A stretch of 64,000 nt of DNA, from NCBI GenBank assembly GCA_041686375.1, contig JAWLEB010000009.1, positions 19,986 through 83,985 on the forward strand. The letters run 5' to 3'. The position numbers were made by a program, and so were the translations under genes. Source of the stretch: JAGXLC01 sp041686375 (GTDB taxonomy: Bacteria > Bacteroidota > Bacteroidia > Bacteroidales > UBA12077). Below, piece by piece: positions 57,828 through 64,000 of the stretch (position 1 is its first letter; every line of letters begins with the position of its first letter). A model generated the notes under the pieces. It made no database searches. It worked only from the letters and a program-made list of their open reading frames with translations, and had not been told where the DNA came from.

Positions 57828-59516
57828 ATGGAAGAAGCCAGATTATTAGAATGTGTCCCTAACTTCAGCGAAGGGAACGATATGAGTATTATAAACCAGA
57901 TTACGAATGAAATAGAAGCTATAGAAAATATAAGCTTGCTGGATGTTGACCCGGGTAAGGCAACCAACAGAACCGTCGTGACTTTTGTGGGTTCTCCTGA
58001 TGCCGTTATAGAAGCTGCTTTCAATGCAGTTAAAAAAGCTTCTGATTTGATAGATATGAGCAAGCATAAGGGTGCCCATCCGCGTTTTGGCGCAACAGAT
58101 GTATGTCCTTTGGTGCCTGTGTCAGGTATTACTATGGAAGAAACGGTTGAATATGCCAGAAAATTGGCTAAGAGAATTGGAGAGGAACTGAATATTCCGA
58201 TATATTGCTATGAATATGCTGCGTTTGAAGAAAAACGGAAAAACCTTGCCAATTGCCGTTCCGGAGAATATGAAGGCTTAAAGGATAAACTGGCCGATCC
58301 ACAGTGGAAACCTGATTTCGGACCTGCTGAATTTAATGCCAAAGCGGGGGCTACTGCTGTTGGAGCACGCGATTTTCTGGTTGCATACAATATAAACCTG
58401 AACACCACTTCCACAAGAAGAGCCAATTCAGTGGCTTTTGATATCAGGGAAAAGGGAAGGGTGAAACGTGAAGGGGATAAACTTACCGGTAGACCAATTT
58501 TAGATGAGAATGGGAATAAAGTTTGGAAACCCGGAGCCTTAAAATGTGTAAAAGGTATTGGGTGGTATATTGAAGAATATGGCATCGCACAGGTATCAGT
58601 GAATCTTACCAATATTTCCGTGACGCCTGTTCATGTTGCTTTTGACGAAGCGTGTAAGAGTGCTGAACGAAGAGGTTTGCGCGTTACGGGATCTGAATTA
58701 GTGGGCTTGATTCCACTGAAAGCCATGCTTGATGCAGGAAAATATTTCCTGAAAAAACAGCGCAGATCAACAGGGGTATCTGAAAAAGAACTCATTAAAA
58801 TTGCCGTTAAGTCACTTGGGCTGGATGATTTATATAAATTTAAACCTGAAGATAAGATAATAGAATATAAACTTCAGAATACAACTGAGCAGAAACTTGT
58901 CGATATGTCCGTTAGTGATTTTTCTGATGAAACTGCCTCAGAATCACCTGCGCCCGGAGGGGGTTCTGTTTCAGCATATATGGGTTCACTTGGCGCTGCC
59001 TTAGGGACTATGGTGGCTAATTTATCCTCACATAAAAGAGGATGGGATGATCGTTGGGAAGAATTTTCCAACTGGGCTGATAAGGGAATTGCTTTACAGG
59101 CTGAACTAACAAAATTAGTAGATGAAGATACGGAGGCTTTCAATAAAATAATGGATGCGTTCAAATTACCCAAACAAACAGAAGAAGAGAAAAAAGAAAG
59201 ACAGAAAGCCATCCAGGAAGCAACAAAAAACGCTATTCTTGTACCTTTTAAAATAATGGAAACCGCCTATAAGTCACTGGAGGTTATCAAAAAAATGGTT
59301 GAAATTGGTAATCCCAACTCCGTCACTGATGCCGGCGTAGGAGCTTTGGCAGTCAGATCGGCTGTGAAAGGTGCTTTTATGAATGTACGGATAAACTCCA
59401 AAGATCTTGATGACAAATCTTTTGTTGATGATATTGTCAAGAAGGGAAAAGAAATAGAAAAAAAGACTGAAGAACAGGAAAAAGAAATTATAAAATTGGT
59501 TGAAAAAAAGATGTAA
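57828..59516 (+). CDS. ftcD: Fused glutamate formimidoyltransferase/formimidoyl-THF cyclodeaminase
   Basis: A 562-residue bifunctional enzyme. The N-terminal transferase (about 1-330) has LECVPNFSEGND, HKGAHPRFGATDVCP and NLTNISVTPVHVAF. The C-terminal cyclodeaminase (about 360-560) has SESPAPGGGSVSAYMGSLG and NPNSVTDAGVGALA. It moves the formimino group from formiminoglutamate to tetrahydrofolate and releases ammonia, the last step of this histidine degradation route. The fusion is the same as in mammalian FTCD and common in Bacteroidota. It follows hutI. Confidence 0.95.
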   Translation: MEEARLLECVPNFSEGNDMSIINQITNEIEAIENISLLDVDPGKATNRTVVTFVGSPDAVIEAAFNAVKKASDLIDMSKHKGAHPRFGATDVCPLVPVSGITMEETVEYARKLAKRIGEELNIPIYCYEYAAFEEKRKNLANCRSGEYEGLKDKLADPQWKPDFGPAEFNAKAGATAVGARDFLVAYNINLNTTSTRRANSVAFDIREKGRVKREGDKLTGRPILDENGNKVWKPGALKCVKGIGWYIEEYGIAQVSVNLTNISVTPVHVAFDEACKSAERRGLRVTGSELVGLIPLKAMLDAGKYFLKKQRRSTGVSEKELIKIAVKSLGLDDLYKFKPEDKIIEYKLQNTTEQKLVDMSVSDFSDETASESPAPGGGSVSAYMGSLGAALGTMVANLSSHKRGWDDRWEEFSNWADKGIALQAELTKLVDEDTEAFNKIMDAFKLPKQTEEEKKERQKAIQEATKNAILVPFKIMETAYKSLEVIKKMVEIGNPNSVTDAGVGALAVRSAVKGAFMNVRINSKDLDDKSFVDDIVKKGKEIEKKTEEQEKEIIKLVEKKM

Positions 59517-59648
59517 CTGATATTTTAATTTTTGAAGATAAAGTTTGGTGTCTCCAGATTAGTTTAAACATCTAATTTAAGTCAGAGCAGATGTTACGTA
59601 AAGTTTTTTAATATCACTTTTTGGGACTGAAGTAAATAAATTTTAACT

Positions 59649-59689
59649 TTATCCAAATGAAACCCTCATCCACTATCGTAGACAAAAGA
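59649..59689 (+). repeat. Dispersed repeat R2, copy c (fragment)
   Basis: About 40 bases match the left end of R2 (CAAATGAAACCCTCATCC, ACTATCGTAGACAAAAG) and then stop. The rest of the element is absent and unrelated repeat sequence follows. Confidence 0.65.
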
Positions 59690-59720
59690 AAATGAATAGA
59701 ACGCAGATGACACGGATTGA

Positions 59721-59793
59721 GCGGATAAGCGCGGATTTATTTATCAACATTAATAATTGCCTTAAGATTCGTTTCGTAAATCATTTAAAATAA
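59721..59793 (+). repeat. Dispersed intergenic repeat R3, copy b
   Basis: Nearly identical to 17957-18029. It is preceded by related CGGAT units (CACGGATTGAGCGGATAAGC), so the region 59710-59740 is a short degenerate direct repeat. Confidence 0.8.
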
Positions 59794-59852
59794 GCGTAAT
59801 ACCTGCAATTTATTCAAATGAGGTAATAACTTTAAAAAAAAACGATATTCAA

Positions 59853-62651
59853 ATGAAAAAGCTCTACTTATTATTTGTCGGTTTGTTTTTAATTTGTAAT
59901 TCATTTGCCCAACCAGTAAATCTTTCAGAGGCTAAAAAAGTAGGCGTTAATTTCATGAAAGGGATAACCTCAGGAAAATATCAGGACTATAAAGCCAAAT
60001 CCATTTTTACGGAAGAGATTGACGATGAATCTACCCTATACCTTATGAATTTTAAAGAGGATGGATTTGTTATTGTGTCTGCCAATAAAAAGGCAAAGCC
60101 TGTTATAGGTTATTCCAAAGAGGGTCAGATTCCGGATAATTATAAACAAATGGCCAATTTTAATCAGTGGATTAAATCTTACAGCCGTAATATTTCTGAC
60201 ATATCAGAAAATTCCGACCTTAAGTCGTTGGAAAATAAATGGGAAAGTATTGAAACAAAATCTGCACAGGCACCGGCGAATGAAATTGCTCCCCTTGTCT
60301 CATCCACCTGGGGGCAGTCAAACGGTTATAATGCTTATGCACCTGATGACGTACCTATTGGATGTGTTGCTACAGCTATGTCACAAGTGATGAATTATTT
60401 TGAATATCCAATCATTGGAGCATCATGGCATCACTATGAGCATCCTGAATATGGAGTGCAGGATGCCTATTTTGATACCACACATTATGACTGGGGAAAC
60501 ATGCCTGATAATGAATCTAATGACGCCATTGCCGAACTCATGTATCATTCTGCGGTTTCTGTTGATATGAATTTTGACCCTGATGGAAGTGGAGCTTCGG
60601 ACCGTGATGTGCCACTTGCATTGGCTAACTATTTTAAATATAAGCAGACAATGGATTTTGTCTTAAAGGATGAATATTCTGATAATGAATGGTTGCTTTT
60701 GTTGAAAGATGAGTTAGATGCATCAAGGCCTGTAATTTATTCAGGTTCGGGAGATGGAGGAGGTCATGCTTTCGTATGTGACGGCTATAACTCAGAGGAT
60801 CTATTTCATTTTAATTGGGGATGGAATGGTTTTGCTGATGGTTACTATGAAATAGGAGATCTGAACCCAGGTTCTAACAGTTATAATGATAATAATTCCG
60901 CGACCATTGGCATAGAACCTGCTAATGGAGAGGAAGCGTTTTACTTTGTAAAGAAATTTTCTGGTTTTCCTTATGCCTCTGCATATCCAAATTACATTGA
61001 TGGAGTATCTGAAGAGGTAGCATGGGTCGTGGGTGATGATGGAAGTGGTGAGGGAAATGACCTGAAAATCTTTTCCCGGACTGAAGATGGGGGTTCAAAC
61101 TGGACAGGGGGTGAAGTAGACTGCAGTGCTACTGATTTTTCTATGATAAGTGGATTAAATAGAGATACAGCTTATATTGCTGCCTATGGAAGTGGCTCCG
61201 ATAATTCAATCTTAAAAACAATCGATGGAGGAGAAAATTGGGAAGTAATTCTTAATGGGGCAGGAAGCAATAGCTTCTTTAATGTTGTTCATTTTTTTGA
61301 TGAAAACAATGGTTTTGTACAAGGAGACCCCGAAGGAGGGGACTTTGAACTCTATACAACCACTGATGGCGGGGATAACTGGGATAGGGTTGATGCAGTA
61401 AATATTCCTGATCCTCAAACATCCGATGAATATGGAATTGTAGGTAATTATACTGCTGTAGAGGATACAATTTGGTTTACAACAAATGCCGGGAGAGTTT
61501 ATAAATCTGATAATAAGGGGAATAACTGGAATGTTTATGAAATATATTCCGGTGAATATAATACATATATTGATATAGCTTTTGATGATGGTGGCCAAAA
61601 CGGAATTGCTCATATATCGCTTACTGATGGAGCAAGCAGCCAGGGAGATCTTCTTTTTAAGACTCATGATGGTGGGGAAACATGGACGGAAATTACATCT
61701 GCCCAAGGCAATTTTTACACAAGTGGTATAACTTCTGTTCCCGGGAAATCTAATTCATTTGTTAGTGTAGGAGCTGATTATGAAATCCCTGCGATGGGTG
61801 TATCCTATACTGAAGATGGCGGAGAAACCTGGACCGATTTTTCGAAATATTACAAAAATCACCAGTTCACATCTGTGGATTTTGTATCACCCGAACGAGG
61901 ATATGCTGGTGGATTTCGGGATGATTTCAAAGGCGGGATGTATGTGTTTGGTGAGCCTTTTGCTAAATTAACGGCTCAATTTGTTGTTGAAGATGATGAG
62001 GGACAGGATACTGCTTTTTGTACAACGGATGAGTTAACTTTCAGAGACCAATCGCAGGGGTATATTGACTCTTATAACTGGAATTTTGGTGAAGGTGCTG
62101 AACCGGCATATGCAAATGGATTAGGTCCGCACACAGTTTCTTATACCACAAAAGGCATAAAGGAAATTACGCTTACTGTGGAGGATTCAGCCCGCAGTGA
62201 GACATTTACTCAAACACTCCGTATGGATTCCTTGTCACCTTCTGACATAGATACAGTTACAGGTTCCAGACTTATTGATTTAACACACGACGATGAAATT
62301 ACAGAAACTTATGAGGCTCCTGTTATGGAAAATGTTACTTATAACTGGGATGTGCCAAATTCAAATATTTGGCAGGGAGATAGTGATATAAATAGGATAG
62401 ACATTACATTCTCAGGGGCACCAACAACAGGGACTTTTTATGTTGAAGCCTTAAACGGTTGTGGAGTGGAAGAGTATAGCTTTGAAGTTGAAACAATTGA
62501 TGATACCTATGGCATTGAAAACAATGATGAAAATGATATTCAAGTATATCCTGTCCCTGCAGATGATTATTTTAATATAGAAAATGCACAAAACAGTATA
62601 ATACATATATACGATATTGAAGGAAGAATTTTGAATACATATGAAATAACA
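59853..62651 (+). CDS. C10 family cysteine protease with T9SS C-terminal domain (partial, runs into assembly gap)
   Basis: At least 933 residues. Order: signal peptide (ends near NSFAQ, 19), inhibitory propeptide (about 20-135), C10/streptopain protease domain (about 145-355) with Cys171 (IGCVATAMSQVMNY) and His305 (GGHAFVCDGYN), BNR/Asp-box-like repeats (SEDGGSNWTGG, TTDGGDNWD, KTHDGGETW, TEDGGETWT; about 370-700), a PKD-like domain (about 715-800), an Ig-like segment, and a Por secretion tail (IQVYPVPADDYFNIENA, IIHIYDIEGRIL). The tail routes it through the type IX system to the surface. The last 20-40 residues lie in the N gap; residues read after the gap are not reliable. Confidence 0.88.
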
Positions 62652-62751
62652 NNNNNNNNNNNNNNNNNNNNNNNNNNNNNNNNNNNNNNNNNNNNNNNNN
62701 NNNNNNNNNNNNNNNNNNNNNNNNNNNNNNNNNNNNNNNNNNNNNNNNNNN
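62652..62751. other. Assembly gap (100 N)
   Basis: Exactly 100 N, the usual placeholder for a scaffold join of unknown length. It interrupts the 3' end of the C10 protease gene. Other sequence, including whole genes, could be missing. Confidence 0.99.
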
Positions 62752-63143
62752 GACTGCAGCATTAGCCCTTCTCTTGTGAGAAAGGGGTTTGGGGTGAATA
62801 TATTCCCCTGAAGGAAAGAACACCTGGAATTTTAACTGATTAAATCAGCAACACTTGCTCAATCACTGTTATAAGTGGCACGGCGTAATTCATTTACAGG
62901 ATGATATTTTTTGTATTTTTACACAGTCTCTTTTGCTTGACGTAAGGCCATTATAAATGAGCTTAGAAACTGTTTTGATTTTGTCCTACTTTAACAAATT
63001 AGTTTTATTTATAGCCCTGTCCTTTAGGGCGGGGTCTGTGGTAAAGCCTAATTATCTGTTCGATTTCTAAAAATTTTAACATTTATTGGGGGTGTATATA
63101 TTTTTTTCGTAACTTGCCAATGTCAATATTAACCCTAAAATTT
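62752..63143. other. Intergenic region between the gap and the SusC-like gene
   Basis: About 390 bases without a recognisable gene. A small hairpin (CCTTCTC-TTGT-GAGAAAGG) is near 62765-62785, and repeat R1 copy c is at 62963-63076. No clear -7 box for the SusC-like gene was found; TAACTTGC near 63112 is only a weak candidate. Confidence 0.6.
62963..63076. repeat. MITE-like repeat R1, copy c
   Basis: TTAGAAACTGTTTTGATTTT and the following 100 bases match 37722-37840, with the internal hairpin CCCTGTCCTTTAGGGCGGGG retained. The right terminus is missing. It lies in the leader region of the SusC-like gene. Confidence 0.78.
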
Positions 63144-64000
63144 ATGTTTATGAAAAAACTAACCTTTTTAATTACTTTGTTGCTGTTTTTTGCTTTTCAG
63201 GCGGCAGCGCAAACGGAGATTTCCGGGACGGTTACTGATGCCGAGACAGGTGAACCGATACCTGGAGTGTCTGTGGTTGTGAAAGAACAGGAATCTGTTG
63301 GTACAACCACTAACATGGATGGTGAATACAACCTGACAGGCATTCCCTCAGATGCCGAAACTTTGATTTTTAGTTTTGTTGGGATGCAAACACAGGAAGT
63401 ACCTATAGAAGGAAGATCAACCATTAATGTTGAGATGCAATCTGCTGTTCAGGAAATGGAAGAAGTGGTTGTAACTGCCTTGGGTATTTCCCGGGAAAAG
63501 AAAGCTTTGGGATATTCTGTACAGGATATGGCCGGTGATGACATTAATGAAGCGAAAGAAACAAACTTTATTAGTTCTTTGTCCGGTAGAACTTCTGGTG
63601 TTAATATTAAACAACCTAATACGATGGGAGGTTCTGCTAATATTGTTATTAGGGGGCGATCCTCATTATTAGGAAATAACCAGGCTCTTTTTGTTGTAGA
63701 TGGTGTTATTGTCGATAATTCCATTACTAATGACAATACAGGTGGTTGGGGTGGATATGATTATGGAAATGCTGCATCTGACATTAACCCGGATAACATT
63801 GAATCAATATCTGTGCTGAAAAGTGCAGCCGCAACAGCTTTGTATGGTTCAAGAGCATCAAATGGTGCGATTGTTATTGAAACAAAAAGTGGTGAAAAAC
63901 GCGAGAAATTGGGAATTACAGTAAACTCAAGTTACCAGATGACCGAATTTGACCCCGCAACAATGCCAAAATGGCAAGATAAGTATGGGGCAGGTTATGG
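63144..64000 (+). CDS. SusC/RagA family TonB-dependent outer membrane receptor (partial, runs off window)
   Basis: Open reading frame of at least 285 codons, cut by the window end. Signal peptide to about FQAAAQ, carboxypeptidase-regulatory-like domain (about 25-105: ISGTVTDAETGEPIPGVSV, NMDGEYNLTGI), a TonB-box-like segment (EEVVVTALGI) and the plug domain (LFVVDGVIVDN, SISVLKSAAATALYGSRASN, AIVIETKSG). These are diagnostic of SusC-type receptors that import oligosaccharides or peptides with a SusD partner. The start could also be the ATG at 63150. A SusD gene is expected beyond the window. Confidence 0.93.
   Translation, partial: MFMKKLTFLITLLLFFAFQAAAQTEISGTVTDAETGEPIPGVSVVVKEQESVGTTTNMDGEYNLTGIPSDAETLIFSFVGMQTQEVPIEGRSTINVEMQSAVQEMEEVVVTALGISREKKALGYSVQDMAGDDINEAKETNFISSLSGRTSGVNIKQPNTMGGSANIVIRGRSSLLGNNQALFVVDGVIVDNSITNDNTGGWGGYDYGNAASDINPDNIESISVLKSAAATALYGSRASNGAIVIETKSGEKREKLGITVNSSYQMTEFDPATMPKWQDKYGAGY

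Larger units (their letters stand above)
59517..59852. other. Intergenic region with two repeat fragments
   Basis: About 336 bases without a gene. It holds a fragment of repeat R2 (59649-59689: CAAATGAAACCCTCATCCACTA...GACAAAAG) directly joined to sequence with repeated CGGAT units and repeat R3 copy b (59721-59793). The rest is AT-rich, and the C10 protease start follows. Confidence 0.7.

Noticed and set aside
49117..59793. CRISPR-like array from the R2 and R3 repeats
   Set aside because: The copies are dispersed kilobases apart, too long and not regularly spaced, with no cas genes.
61212..61706. 164-codon minus-strand ORF inside the C10 protease gene
   Set aside because: It is antisense to clear Asp-box repeats, and its Ile-rich sequence is a by-product of the opposite strand.
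62652..62765. Continuation of the C10 protease ORF through the N block to a stop at 62765
   Set aside because: The N count is a placeholder, so frame after the gap is meaningless; the CDS is ended at 62651.

Overview
The window is about 64 kb of AT-rich DNA from an anaerobic member of the Bacteroidota, most likely class Bacteroidia (Bacteroidales or Marinilabiliales type). The evidence is a SusC/RagA receptor with carboxypeptidase-like plug region, a C10 protease carrying a type IX secretion C-terminal domain, a PorE-like OmpA protein, Bacteroidota promoter boxes (TAnnTTTG), mostly absent Shine-Dalgarno sequences, a split LysO exporter, and two [FeFe]-hydrogenase loci. No rRNA, tRNA, CRISPR array or complete insertion sequence was seen. 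A 100-N assembly gap lies at 62652-62751, and the last gene runs off the window end.

Layout. 1-20.4 kb is mostly housekeeping: trpB behind a candidate Trp-rich leader peptide, queE, a PorE-like protein, a cyclase-HD fusion, an M49-like lipoprotein, a BamA-type outer membrane protein, a peroxiredoxin with its middle deleted, pabB, tilS, aroC, a radical SAM protein, split lysO, arginine deiminase, a DUF2892 protein, a sulfotransferase and sucC. 20.6-25.2 kb is a trimeric [FeFe]-hydrogenase operon (HndB-like, HydB, HydA, HydC). 25.4-34.4 kb holds a VOC protein, an M3 peptidase, a COG3014/LpoB/dapA/DUF6913 minus-strand run, ligA and a PEBP gene remnant.

34.4-47.5 kb is the most unusual part. Two operons diverge from one regulatory region. 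The minus-strand one encodes a [2Fe-2S] thioredoxin-like ferredoxin, a HydS-type sensory hydrogenase with PAS domain, and a SpoIIE-type phosphatase. The plus-strand one encodes a second HydC-HydB-HydA set whose catalytic subunit has Ser in place of the proton-relay Cys, followed by a HydS-type hydrogenase fused to a histidine kinase. Two response regulators (one fused to a kinase), the redox repressor Rex and ribF follow. Sequences matching Rex operators lie directly upstream of both hydrogenase operons, so the locus reads as a combined H2- and NADH/NAD+-sensing circuit controlling hydrogen metabolism.

47.7-54.8 kb is a signalling island: ECF sigma factor, two paralogous anti-sigma-like TPR membrane proteins, a TPR-CHAT caspase-like protein, a small acidic Gly-Gly peptide, a kinase with a decayed ATPase domain, and a LytTR regulator. 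Part of it is flanked by two direct copies of a 145-bp repeat. 54.8-64 kb holds a BamA-like protein, hutI, fused ftcD, the T9SS-exported C10 protease and the start of a SusC-type receptor. At least four families of short dispersed intergenic repeats occur, one with terminal inverted repeats like a MITE.
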